Below are positions 18,957-27,730 of a stretch of DNA of 33,800 bases, piece by piece. The position numbers and the translations under genes were made by a program. Below the pieces are notes generated by a model. The model saw only the letters and a program-made list of their open reading frames with translations. It was not told where the DNA came from and did not search any database. Position 1 is the stretch's first letter. Each line of letters opens with the position of its first letter. Location of the stretch: NCBI GenBank assembly GCA_947476955.1, contig CANJSS010000016.1, forward strand, positions 1 through 33,800, read 5' to 3'. The stretch comes from Flavobacteriales bacterium (lineage in GTDB: Bacteria; Bacteroidota; Bacteroidia; Flavobacteriales_D; Crocinitomicaceae).

Positions 18957-19703
18957 ATGGGATTATTAGAAAACAAAGTAGTTTTAATTACAGGAGCTTC
19001 CAGAGGAATTGGTAAATCAATAGCAGAAGAATGCGCAAAACAAGGCGCAAAGATAGCATTTACGTATTTATCTTCAGATGAAAAGGCGCGCGCACTTGAA
19101 GCGGAATTATCTGCAAATGGTGGAGTAGCAAAAGGTTTCAAAAGTGATGCTGCTAAGTTTGATGATGCCCAAAAACTCGTAGATGATGTAGTGGCAGAAT
19201 TCGGAACAATTGATGTTTTGGTGAATAATGCCGGAATTACTCGAGATACTTTATTAATGCGAATGACGGAAGAACAATGGGATGATGTGATTAATACAAA
19301 TTTAAAATCTGCATTTAATTTGACGAAAGCTGTTCAGCGACCAATGTTGAAAGCGAAAAGCGGTTCTATTATTAATATGTCTAGTGTTGTTGGAGTGAGC
19401 GGAAATGCAGGCCAATCTAATTACGCTGCTTCCAAAGCTGGATTGATAGGTTTCACAAAGTCAATCGCCCAAGAACTAGGATCTAGGAATATTCGTTGCA
19501 ATGCAATTGCGCCAGGATTTATCGAAACGGAAATGACGGATGCTTTGGATCCAAAAGTGGTGGAAGAATGGCGGAAGTCAATTCCATTAAGGAGGGGCGG
19601 AACGCCACAGGATGTTGCAAACTTAGCTGTTTTCCTTGGTTCTGATATGTCAAGCTACATTACGGGCCAGACCATTAATGTATGTGGAGGAATGTTGATG
19701 TAA
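18957..19703 (+). CDS. fabG: 3-oxoacyl-[acyl-carrier-protein] reductase
   Basis: SDR motifs: 'VLITGASRGIGKSIAEE', 'DVLVNNAGITRD', 'SIINMSSVVGVSGNAGQSNYAASKAGLIGFTKSIAQELGSRNIRCNAIAPGFIETEMT', 'SYITGQTINVCGGM'. ATG at 18957 preferred over TTG 18939. Confidence 0.97.
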   Translation: MGLLENKVVLITGASRGIGKSIAEECAKQGAKIAFTYLSSDEKARALEAELSANGGVAKGFKSDAAKFDDAQKLVDDVVAEFGTIDVLVNNAGITRDTLLMRMTEEQWDDVINTNLKSAFNLTKAVQRPMLKAKSGSIINMSSVVGVSGNAGQSNYAASKAGLIGFTKSIAQELGSRNIRCNAIAPGFIETEMTDALDPKVVEEWRKSIPLRRGGTPQDVANLAVFLGSDMSSYITGQTINVCGGMLM

Positions 19704-19753
19704 ATCCGTTCGTTTTTAATAGCGCTTTGGGTATAATTAATTTGTATTATTCT

Positions 19754-20242
19754 ATGATCTGCCTAACAAATGTTTCAAGTCAATTTAGGATAAAAACAAG
19801 AAATTTTTGGTTTTACCCAGGTGTTTTTACTATTGTAGTGATATTTTTATTCAGTTGCACACAAAAAAAATCGTGTAAGGAATGCGAAAAAAGTAATAAA
19901 AATGGGGAGGTTGTAGGAGAATTAAAACTCATAAATGCACAAAAAAATGAAAAGGTTAATGGTGTCGACAAAAAGGATTTCAAAAACGCCGTTTACCTAA
20001 TTGAAAAAAAATATGGCGATCAATGGGATTTTTGTGCATGCATTTTAAAAGGAGATTCTATTAATAAAGCCATTTTAAATCCAAATTTATCCGATAATCA
20101 GCTACAGAAATTAGTAGGTCGATTTGAATACATAAGCAAAAAGTGCGAGTCTTTTAAAATGCAAGATGCTAGCCGATCGCCTGAGCAACGAAAAGCACAT
20201 GAAAGCAAAGTGAAAGCATGTCTTGAAAGCAGAAAGAAATAG
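19754..20242 (+). CDS. Putative small lipoprotein, Cys-patterned (CxC...C...C)
   Basis: Hydrophobic segment followed by 'FLFSCTQKKSCKEC'; C-terminal region 'DFCACILKGDSINKAI...ISKKCESFKMQDASRSPEQRKAHESKVKACLESRKK'. Start uncertain (ATG 19754 preferred to 19682, which overlaps fabG). Confidence 0.75.
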   Translation: MICLTNVSSQFRIKTRNFWFYPGVFTIVVIFLFSCTQKKSCKECEKSNKNGEVVGELKLINAQKNEKVNGVDKKDFKNAVYLIEKKYGDQWDFCACILKGDSINKAILNPNLSDNQLQKLVGRFEYISKKCESFKMQDASRSPEQRKAHESKVKACLESRKK

Positions 20243-20366
20243 GAAGAAGCAAGTTTTAATTTTACGATTCGCCTTTAATTGTTAATAAAAAGAAGATAAA
20301 AAATAAACTTGTGTGTATCGTTTTTGCTTTTTTAAGCTATTTTTAATCGAATTTAAAAAATATACT

Positions 20367-20669
20367 ATGAAAAAAATAATCGTATCAGCAGCGGTATTGG
20401 CTGTTTTAGTTTTATCGTCTTGTGGAAAAAGTGAAGTTTGTTCTTGCGCTGAAACAGGGCTTTCAATGATGAAAGAATTAAAAGAATCCAAAATGGATCA
20501 AGCCAAAATGGAAGAAATTCAAACCAAATATAAGGCTGATATGGAAAAATGCCAAAAAATGAATGATGGCAAGTCAGATGAGGAGAGAAAAGCTATGGAA
20601 ACTGAAATGAAAGAATGCGATTCATACAAAGAATTGGAAGCTCTTTCTAATGAAATGATGGGGCAATAA
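20367..20669 (+). CDS. Putative small lipoprotein, Cys-patterned, apparent paralogue of the upstream gene
   Basis: Lipobox 'VLVLSSCGKS'; 'EVCSCAETGLSMMKELKESK...YKADMEKCQKMNDGKSDEERKAMETEMKECDSYKEL' aligns to 19754-20242 by Cys spacing. Confidence 0.8.
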   Translation: MKKIIVSAAVLAVLVLSSCGKSEVCSCAETGLSMMKELKESKMDQAKMEEIQTKYKADMEKCQKMNDGKSDEERKAMETEMKECDSYKELEALSNEMMGQ

Positions 20670-20693
20670 TTTTAATATCCTGAATAACTATAA

Positions 20694-20724
20694 CAAGCGC
20701 TCCATAAGGGCGCTTGTTTTGTTT
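20694..20724 (+). terminator. Intrinsic terminator
   Basis: CAAGCGC-TCCATAAGG-GCGCTTG followed by TTTTGTTT. Confidence 0.8.
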
Positions 20725-20747
20725 GAAATAAGTCGTAAATTAGTGTG

Positions 20748-21050
20748 ATGAAAAAAGTACAATGGCTTTCTTATCTTGTCTTGTTTGGTTTCTTTGCAGT
20801 TTTAACTCCTAGAACTCTTTGGCACGATTGCGAAGACCATAAAAAGATAGAATCAAATAACTCAGATGAAACGATTGCTCAAGACAATTGTTTTGTTTGT
20901 GAATATGATCTTGGAATTATACAACAGCCAACATTTTTAGCATTCCATTTTAGTAAAATAACCTATCCGATTGCCAACGAACTTCCGGTTAAAAACTACT
21001 CTCGATTATCTTTTGAATATTTCTCGCGGCGCGGTCCGCCAATGGCTTAA
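20748..21050 (+). CDS. Small hypothetical protein with His/Cys residues (WHDCEDHKK, CFVCEYDL) and C-terminal RRGPP motif, upstream of TonB receptor
   Basis: 100-aa ORF with N-terminal signal-like hydrophobic segment; tightly followed by the TonB receptor. Confidence 0.7.
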   Translation: MKKVQWLSYLVLFGFFAVLTPRTLWHDCEDHKKIESNNSDETIAQDNCFVCEYDLGIIQQPTFLAFHFSKITYPIANELPVKNYSRLSFEYFSRRGPPMA

Positions 21051-21089
21051 TTTCTAAAAGTCCATTTATAAACCGTAATACATCCATTG

Positions 21090-23411
21090 ATGAAATTTAT
21101 TCTTTCATGCGCAATGGTTTCTATATCTTGGTGTTTTTTAGCGCAAAATTGTGTGTATACCATTAAAGGAACCGTGCGCGATAAGCATACGCTGGAAGCA
21201 ATTCCATTTGCTAAAATATTTGTCGTAGAACACGATAAAAACATTCTTACCGATAGTTTAGGAAATTTTCTGCTATCCAATTTGTGCGCTGGTAATCTAA
21301 CCTTGAAATGTATTCCGCATTTAGGCTGCGAACCAGTAATTATTTCTACCTTAATCCCTATAAATGAGCCGATTATATTTTTTATAGAAACCCATACTTT
21401 GGAGTTGGATGAGTATGTAATGGAAGCATTTCGATTTAGACGCGAAAGTCAGGCTGGAATGATGTTACAAACAAATGACCTTTCCATTATTAAAGGAAAT
21501 ACACTTGGTGAACAATTAAGTAGAGTTCCTGGAGTAACAACAATGAATACTGGCTCTTCCATTGTCAAGCCTATAATTAATGGAATGCACAGCAATCGCT
21601 TGGTAATTGTAAATAATGGAATTCGACAAGAAGGGCAACAATGGGGAAGTGAACACGCTCCAGAAATTGATCCAAATCTGGCAGAAAATCTGGAAGTAAT
21701 TCATGGTGCCGCTGGATTGCAATATGGTCCGGACGCTATTGGTGGAGTAATAATTGTTTCACCTCAAAAGCTTCTGTTTGACAAAAAGCTGCACGGTTGG
21801 GTTAAGTTGGGTGGAAATTCGAACGGAAAAGGCGCGTTTTCGTCTCTTCTTCTTGCTGGTTCAACAGGGAAAAGTAAGAATTTTGCTTACCGATTTCACG
21901 GAACGACGAAAACCAATGGTACGCAAAACACACCGGATTATTTACTGAAAAATACTGCTTTGAATGAAATAAGTTATAGTGGAGCCATAGGTTATCGTGT
22001 TAAAAGGTTAGAATTAGATGTGTTTTACAGTCGCTTCACAACCAATTTAGGCATTTTTACAGGGTCGCATATTGGTAATTTAACCGATTTAAATAACGCA
22101 TTTACTGCAGAAAAACCAACAGCTATAGGAGTTTTTACCTATCAAATTGAAAATCCAAGACAACACATTGACCATCATTTGAGTAGAGTCCAATTACTTT
22201 ATAAATGGAATGAGAAAATCTTAACAACAGCGGTTTATGGCTACCAGTATAACATGCGGCAAGAGTACGATTTACATAAAAGTTATTCTGCAACTCCTGA
22301 GAGTCTTAAACTTCCGGCTTTTGAATTGAATTTATGGACGAGCACGTTCGATGTGAAAACTGAAATTAAACATTCTAAAATGTGGATAAGCAATTTTGGA
22401 TTTTTTGGAATGAAGCAGAGCAATGCGTATTCTGGTCGATTTTTTATTCCAAACTTTAAAAAATCGCAATTCGGGATGTATTATACTGGGAAGTTAGAGC
22501 GTGAGCAATGGACATTTGATTATGGCGTGCGTTTCGATTTTTCAGCATTACAGGTTTTTATGTATGAACAAGACAGTTTGATTCGTCCAACCAAGCAATT
22601 TGCAAATGCCAGCTATTCAGTTGGTTTTTCAAAGTTTATTGGCCATCATTTCTTAACACGGTTTAATTTCGGCTCGGCTTGGCGCCCTCCATCCATTAAT
22701 GAATTATACAGCAATGGATTGCATCATGGCGCCGCCGCAATTGAAATTGGTGATCGAAACATGAATAAGGAAATTGTTTACAATGCGCAACTGGGAATAG
22801 AATACAAGTCAAATATTGCAAAACTAAATCTTTCTGTGTTTTACAATTATTTTGATGGATACATCAATCTACAGCCAAGTTTTCCCCCAGTTCTAACCAT
22901 TGTAGGTGCATTTCCGGTATTTCATTACAGACAATCCAACGTGCAATTATATGGTTTTAATGGTCAAATGGATATTCCAATTACTAAATTTTTTACCTAT
23001 ACCTTGCAGGGAAGCGCATTATTCGCTGATGATTTGACCTATAAAAAACCTGTTTTTGGAATTCCAGCAAACAGAATTATACAACGGTTGCGGTTTACAC
23101 TTCCCATAAAAAAGACAGCTTGGAAAACGTTTATTGAGTTGGAAGGTTTGAATGTTTCCAAGCAAAAAAGAATGGATAATGAGGATGATTATGCCCCTGC
23201 ACCGGAAGGTTATTTTTTACTGAATGGACAGGTAGGATTATCCAAAAAAATGAAAGGTGAGCAGACAATGCAATTCGTTGTCGCTTGCCAAAATAGTACG
23301 AATACGCGTTACCGAGATTATATGAATCGCTTCAGATATTTTGCAGATGATTTGGGCAGAAATTGGACAGTTAAATTATTGCTTCCAATACAATCGAATA
23401 AATTAAAATAA
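21090..23411 (+). CDS. TonB-dependent receptor with N-terminal carboxypeptidase-like regulatory domain (possible metal uptake)
   Basis: 'IKGTVRDKHTLEAIPFAKIFVVEHDKNILTDSLGNFLLSNL' domain; plug 'GNTLGEQLSRVPGVTTMNTGSSIVKPIINGMHSNRLVIVNNGIRQEGQQWGSEHAPEIDPNLAENLEVIHGAAGLQYGPDAIGGVIIV'; barrel 'SAWRPPSINELYSNGLHHGAAAIEIGDRNMNKE'. Confidence 0.93.
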   Translation: MKFILSCAMVSISWCFLAQNCVYTIKGTVRDKHTLEAIPFAKIFVVEHDKNILTDSLGNFLLSNLCAGNLTLKCIPHLGCEPVIISTLIPINEPIIFFIETHTLELDEYVMEAFRFRRESQAGMMLQTNDLSIIKGNTLGEQLSRVPGVTTMNTGSSIVKPIINGMHSNRLVIVNNGIRQEGQQWGSEHAPEIDPNLAENLEVIHGAAGLQYGPDAIGGVIIVSPQKLLFDKKLHGWVKLGGNSNGKGAFSSLLLAGSTGKSKNFAYRFHGTTKTNGTQNTPDYLLKNTALNEISYSGAIGYRVKRLELDVFYSRFTTNLGIFTGSHIGNLTDLNNAFTAEKPTAIGVFTYQIENPRQHIDHHLSRVQLLYKWNEKILTTAVYGYQYNMRQEYDLHKSYSATPESLKLPAFELNLWTSTFDVKTEIKHSKMWISNFGFFGMKQSNAYSGRFFIPNFKKSQFGMYYTGKLEREQWTFDYGVRFDFSALQVFMYEQDSLIRPTKQFANASYSVGFSKFIGHHFLTRFNFGSAWRPPSINELYSNGLHHGAAAIEIGDRNMNKEIVYNAQLGIEYKSNIAKLNLSVFYNYFDGYINLQPSFPPVLTIVGAFPVFHYRQSNVQLYGFNGQMDIPITKFFTYTLQGSALFADDLTYKKPVFGIPANRIIQRLRFTLPIKKTAWKTFIELEGLNVSKQKRMDNEDDYAPAPEGYFLLNGQVGLSKKMKGEQTMQFVVACQNSTNTRYRDYMNRFRYFADDLGRNWTVKLLLPIQSNKLK

Positions 23412-23433
23412 CGAATAACTAAAATTAAAAAAG

Positions 23434-23991
23434 ATGAAAAAAATAGTAATTTTTATGGCATTGGTAGTAGTAGCATTTACAAGCTGTGAAAAAGATAAAA
23501 AAAACGACGTTCCCTTGCCACCAGTGCCAAATGAAGAAGAATTGATTACTACTTTTAAGGTAGAATTTACAGATGTAAATGGAGTTTTGCCAACTGTTTC
23601 TGCACTTTTTCAAGATGTGGATGGACCTGGTGGAAATAATCCAACTGCATTCGACACCATTCGTTTAAGTGCAAACGCAACGTATAATGCGGTTATTACC
23701 TTGTTAAATGAAAGTGTTTCTCCAGCAAAAGATATCACTGTGGAAGTTCAGCAAGAAGGAGTCGACCATTTGTTTTGCTTCGATATTTCAGCTGGTTTGA
23801 ATCTGACAATTAACAAAACAGATTTGGATGCGAATAATTTGGTAATTGGAATTCTAAGCGAATGGATAACTGGTTCAATTTCAACAGGAACAACGACAAT
23901 TCGATTGAAACACCAGCCCGGTATTAAAACTGGTGCTTGTGAATTAGGAGATACAGATATTGAACTAATTTTTTTTACTGAACTAAATTAA
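23434..23991 (+). CDS. Putative lipoprotein downstream of TonB receptor
   Basis: 'MKKIVIFMALVVVAFTSCEKDKKNDVPLPPVPNEEELITTFKVEFTD' lipoprotein signal; 22 nt after the receptor gene. Confidence 0.8.
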   Translation: MKKIVIFMALVVVAFTSCEKDKKNDVPLPPVPNEEELITTFKVEFTDVNGVLPTVSALFQDVDGPGGNNPTAFDTIRLSANATYNAVITLLNESVSPAKDITVEVQQEGVDHLFCFDISAGLNLTINKTDLDANNLVIGILSEWITGSISTGTTTIRLKHQPGIKTGACELGDTDIELIFFTELN

Positions 23992-24010
23992 TCCGCAATG
24001 GAATAGCACA

Positions 24011-24042
24011 AAAAAATCCTTTGAGTAATCAAAGGATTTTTT
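24011..24042. terminator. Bidirectional intrinsic terminator between convergent genes
   Basis: AAAAAATCCTTTG-AGTAAT-CAAAGGATTTTTT. Confidence 0.85.
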
Positions 24043-24074
24043 CATATTATTTACCGAAGGAACCGAATTCCCAA

Positions 24075-24581
24075 TTAATGCTGGTGTCCGCCTTCGCCGT
24101 GAACGTGTCCATGATCCAATTCGTCTTTGGAAGCATCCCGAATTCCAACGATGTTTCCTTCGAAATGTAAATCTTTTCCCGCAAGCGGATGGTTAAAATC
24201 CATCTTAATTAACTCGGAATTAATTTCAAGAATTCTTCCTCTTAATTGATTTCCTTCGCTATCTGACATTGGAATTAGTGCATCAACCACAAAATATTCT
24301 TCATCAAAAACTCCTGCTTCATCTCTAAAAACATCTAACGGTATCATTGCTATCTGTTCCTCATCTGTTGGACCATAAGCCATGTTTGACTCAATGGAAA
24401 AAGCAAACGAATCACCAACTTTCTTACCTTGAATATTTTCTTCAAATTGAGGTAAAACTCCTCCAACCCCATATAAAAAAACCATTGGATTTTCAATAGT
24501 TGTTTCTTCGATTGTTTCACCCGTTTTGTGATTAGTGAGCTTATAGCTCAAAGAAACCACTGTGTTTTCTTGAATTGTCAT
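24075..24581 (-). CDS. FKBP-type peptidyl-prolyl cis-trans isomerase (SlyD-like) with His-rich C-terminal tail
   Basis: 'MTIQENTVVSLSYKLTNHKTGETIEE...PMVFLYGVGGVLPQFEENIQGKKVGDSFAFSIESNMAYGPTDEEQIAMIPLDVF...FNHPLAGKDLHFEGNIVGIRDA' and tail 'HGHVHGEGGHQH'. Upstream ATG at 24629 also possible. Confidence 0.93.
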   Translation of the reverse strand: MTIQENTVVSLSYKLTNHKTGETIEETTIENPMVFLYGVGGVLPQFEENIQGKKVGDSFAFSIESNMAYGPTDEEQIAMIPLDVFRDEAGVFDEEYFVVDALIPMSDSEGNQLRGRILEINSELIKMDFNHPLAGKDLHFEGNIVGIRDASKDELDHGHVHGEGGHQH

Positions 24582-24762
24582 TTTTTTGATTTTTTTAGAG
24601 TGTAAATTTACTATATTTTTCTCTTGCATTTAATTGAATTGTCTATCTAATCAAATACAGTAAGTTTTCACATGTTATTTAACTTTTTAGTCAGATCATT
24701 TTTAATTATATTTTTACTTCATAAAAATGCTTTTAACATACTGATTATAAAATACTTGGTTA

Positions 24763-25716
24763 TTAAATATTCTTTTTCTTTTTGAAATATTTTCGGAGTA
24801 AAAAGGAATGTTTTAAAGCTTCCATATTTTGATTAAAACCATCTGTTCCATTTTCTATATTTTCCATACTTTTAGATAGATTTAGCCTGAAATTTGTGTC
24901 CATTAAGAGCGTTCCAATTGCTCCTTCACCATTTTTTATGCGCTGTGAAACGCTTTTTAAATCGCCAGTAATATAGGCAAGTGTATCCGATGCAAACTTA
25001 ATATTTACAATTGTTTGTTTCAATTTCCCCTCTAAACTTTCGTCTGTAATTAGGGCACCCAAAACTCCTTTTCCCATTTGAACATCGTTGATTAAACTGG
25101 AAAGATCCCCTGTTATGGAAGCGGTTCGATTACTCGTTATTTTAATATTTACAACCGCTTGTTTTAAATTTATAGCGACGGAAGTATCCATTAATATGCT
25201 CCACAAATTATTATCATTATTTAGTCGCTCTATAATTTCCCGCAAATTGCTGGCAATGATTGAAACATCTTCATTCGTCTTCCCAATTGTTTGAATCATT
25301 TGATCCGTTTCAAAGGGTAGTTTGGTCGGTAAAAAATCGCCGTCTTGAATTCCGGGCGAATCTTTTAATCCTGGGGTAATATTGATCAGTTTATTTCCCA
25401 TCAAACCATCTGTTCCAATACTCGCAATTGAATTTTTTTTAATGTACGGTTTTGTCTTGTCTTTTATCACCATTACGACAGTTACATTGGAGTCACTTAT
25501 AATATCAACAGACTCTACTGTTCCAATATTGATACCGCCTAATCGTACATTGTTTCCAGGTATTAAGCCATTCACATCCTTGAAATTTGCTTTAATTCTA
25601 AACTTTGAACTAAAAAGATTCTGCTTGTCACCGATAAAATAAAGTGCTGAAATAATAAAAAGCGTGCCCACCAGCACAAATATTCCAACTCGGATATTCT
25701 TTGATTTTTCTACCAT
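24763..25716 (-). CDS. MlaD-family (MCE domain) lipid-transport substrate-binding protein
   Basis: 'RVGIFVLVGTLFIISALYFIGDKQNLFSSKFRIKANFKDVNGLIPGNNVRLGGINIGTVESVDIISDSNVTVVMVIKD' MCE signature; directly adjacent to ABC ATPase and MlaE genes. Confidence 0.93.
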   Translation of the reverse strand: MVEKSKNIRVGIFVLVGTLFIISALYFIGDKQNLFSSKFRIKANFKDVNGLIPGNNVRLGGINIGTVESVDIISDSNVTVVMVIKDKTKPYIKKNSIASIGTDGLMGNKLINITPGLKDSPGIQDGDFLPTKLPFETDQMIQTIGKTNEDVSIIASNLREIIERLNNDNNLWSILMDTSVAINLKQAVVNIKITSNRTASITGDLSSLINDVQMGKGVLGALITDESLEGKLKQTIVNIKFASDTLAYITGDLKSVSQRIKNGEGAIGTLLMDTNFRLNLSKSMENIENGTDGFNQNMEALKHSFLLRKYFKKKKNI

Positions 25717-25718
25717 AA

Positions 25719-26483
25719 TTATTCAAAAAAGGATTTAACTTTTTGGTCAAGGGAAGATTTTAGTTCGTCGTAGGTCCCTTCTGCATAACATTTGCCATCA
25801 ATTAGCAAAACAATTCTATTTGCTACCAATTTCACACAATAAATATCGTGTGAAATAATAATTGAAGAAGTGTTGTATTTTTTTTGAACATCAATCATTA
25901 AATTACTGATTTCTTTTCCTGTAATTGGATCTAAACCGGTTGTAGGTTCATCGTAAAGTATAATTTCCGGTTTTAAAATAAGTGTTCGAGCTAGTGCAAT
26001 TCGTTTTTTCATACCGCCAGAAAGCTCTGCCGGCATCATGTTTTCAGTATTCGGAAGTCCTACATTTGATAAAGCTTCGTGGACTAAAAAATCAACTTCC
26101 GCTTTGCTTTTTTTTATGCCGTGTCGCCGCAATGGGAATTCCAAGTTATCGCGAACAGTCATCGAATCGTATAATGCATTACTTTGAAAGAGAAAACCTG
26201 TTTTCATTCGGATATGGTCTAATTCTGAGCTGTTTAATTCTGGAATGCTCTGTCCAAGCACTTCAATTTTTCCTAAATCCGCTTTCAATAATCCAATGAT
26301 GCATTTAATCAAAACGGATTTACCAGAACCAGATTTCCCTAAGACAACGATGTTCTCTCCCTTGTATAAAGTCAAATTAAAATCTCTTAACACATGGTTT
26401 GTTCCAAAAGTGATATTTAAATTTTGAATGGAAATCATTATTTCTCTGCTGTTTGTTAGGACTTTTTCTATCTTTTTTCCCAT
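25719..26483 (-). CDS. ABC transporter ATP-binding protein, MlaF-like
   Basis: Walker A 'VLGKSGSGKSVLIKCIIGLL', signature 'PAELSGGMKKRIALARTLILKPEIILYDEPTTGLDPITGKEI', 'IIISHD'. Start may be ATG 26438. Confidence 0.95.
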   Translation of the reverse strand: MGKKIEKVLTNSREIMISIQNLNITFGTNHVLRDFNLTLYKGENIVVLGKSGSGKSVLIKCIIGLLKADLGKIEVLGQSIPELNSSELDHIRMKTGFLFQSNALYDSMTVRDNLEFPLRRHGIKKSKAEVDFLVHEALSNVGLPNTENMMPAELSGGMKKRIALARTLILKPEIILYDEPTTGLDPITGKEISNLMIDVQKKYNTSSIIISHDIYCVKLVANRIVLLIDGKCYAEGTYDELKSSLDQKVKSFFE

Positions 26484-26489
26484 CCTATT

Positions 26490-27257
26490 TTATGTTAAAC
26501 CCAATACATCCGTTATCTGAACGGCTAATAAATCAATTATGAATACGAGAAGTGAGGCAATCACAACCGCAGAATTTGCTGATTGTCCAACTCCCTCAGT
26601 TCCTTTTTCGGAATTAAATCCTTTATAACAGCCGATTATTCCTATAATAAAACCAAAGAAAAAAGTTTTAATCAATGCAGGAAAAACATCGCTAAATTCC
26701 AATGTTTCAAAGACTTGTGTCCAAAATAAATCCCAACTTACAACGCCCTGAATATTAGCTCCAAGGTAAGCACCGTATAAGGATACCGCATTTGCGAAAA
26801 TTGCGAGCAGGGGTATCATAATTGTCGTTGCAATAACGCGCGTTACAACCAAGTATTTATAAGGATTTGTTCCAGAAACTTCCATTGCGTCGATTTGCTC
26901 TGTTACTTTCATAGAACCGAGTTCAGCTCCGATTCCAGAGCCAATTTTTCCAGCACATATCAATGCGGTAATTACGGGTGCAATTTCACGAACTAAAGAA
27001 ACAGATACCATCTTTGGTAACCACGATTCCGCACCAAATTCTACAAGGGTTGGCCGCGATTGAATGGTTATTACAAGTCCCATTATAAAAGCTGTAATTG
27101 CAACCAAACCGAGCGATTTGTAGCCAATAAAAAAGCATTGCCTTAGTAGTTCTGAAAACTCTAATCTTGGTTTAAAAACTTCGATAAAAAATCTTCCTGT
27201 GAATCGCGTAATCTCTCCAGTTTCATTAAATAGATTGCGGATATCTTGTGTCAGCAT
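26490..27257 (-). CDS. MlaE family ABC transporter permease
   Basis: 'LVITIQSRPTLVEFGAESWLPKMVSVSLVREIAPVITALICAGKIGSGIGAELGSMKVTEQIDAMEVSGTNPYKYLVVTRVIATTIMIPLL'. ATG 27257 preferred over TTG 27305. Confidence 0.95.
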   Translation of the reverse strand: MLTQDIRNLFNETGEITRFTGRFFIEVFKPRLEFSELLRQCFFIGYKSLGLVAITAFIMGLVITIQSRPTLVEFGAESWLPKMVSVSLVREIAPVITALICAGKIGSGIGAELGSMKVTEQIDAMEVSGTNPYKYLVVTRVIATTIMIPLLAIFANAVSLYGAYLGANIQGVVSWDLFWTQVFETLEFSDVFPALIKTFFFGFIIGIIGCYKGFNSEKGTEGVGQSANSAVVIASLLVFIIDLLAVQITDVLGLT

Positions 27258-27301
27258 AGTTCTTGAGATTAAATCTAAAATGGGAGTAAAATAGAAACTT
27301 T

Positions 27302-27730
27302 TCAAAGCGATTTACTTTTTGAGTCTTCTGTAAAGAATAATTTAACTTGCGCAATAATTTGTTCTAACGTCATGGAATCTGCTTTTTCTACGGCTTTCAA
27401 ACGAGCGGCCAATAGCGTATCTTTAAGAAAGACATCTCTGAGTTGCGTCTTCAGCAAACCAGGTCCAAAAACATAAATTTCACCCGAATTTTTAGTGGTT
27501 TCTATAACATTTTTAAGGAATAGGGTTGTTTGGTGTTTTCTTCTTTCCTCAATTTTTTTTTCTTTGGCAATGTTTTTTTTTGCCTTGAAAATGTCATTAT
27601 CTAATTCATTTTCAGGGTGAACTGCCGTTTCAATATTCGAATTTAGTTCTATTACGTTTTCAATCGAATTGTTCAATTTTACGATTATTGCTTTTGAACT
27701 ATCAATCCATATCCCTATCTTATTACTCAT
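27302..27730 (-). CDS. Hypothetical protein resembling bacterial eRF1-like ('translational machinery'/host-attachment-type) small proteins
   Basis: N-terminal 'IGIWIDSSKAIIVKLN' and C-terminal 'SGEIYVFGPGLLKTQLRDVFLKDTLLAARLKAVEKADSMTLEQIIAQVKLFF' resemble that family's conserved WID and GP...K..L regions (by eye only). Confidence 0.6.
   Translation of the reverse strand: MSNKIGIWIDSSKAIIVKLNNSIENVIELNSNIETAVHPENELDNDIFKAKKNIAKEKKIEERRKHQTTLFLKNVIETTKNSGEIYVFGPGLLKTQLRDVFLKDTLLAARLKAVEKADSMTLEQIIAQVKLFFTEDSKSKSL

Noticed and set aside
27257-27305. Apparent 4-nt overlap coupling the 142-aa ORF and mlaE
   Set aside because: The overlap depends on a TTG start at 27305; ATG 27257 gives a normal MlaE N-terminus, so coupling is not supported.
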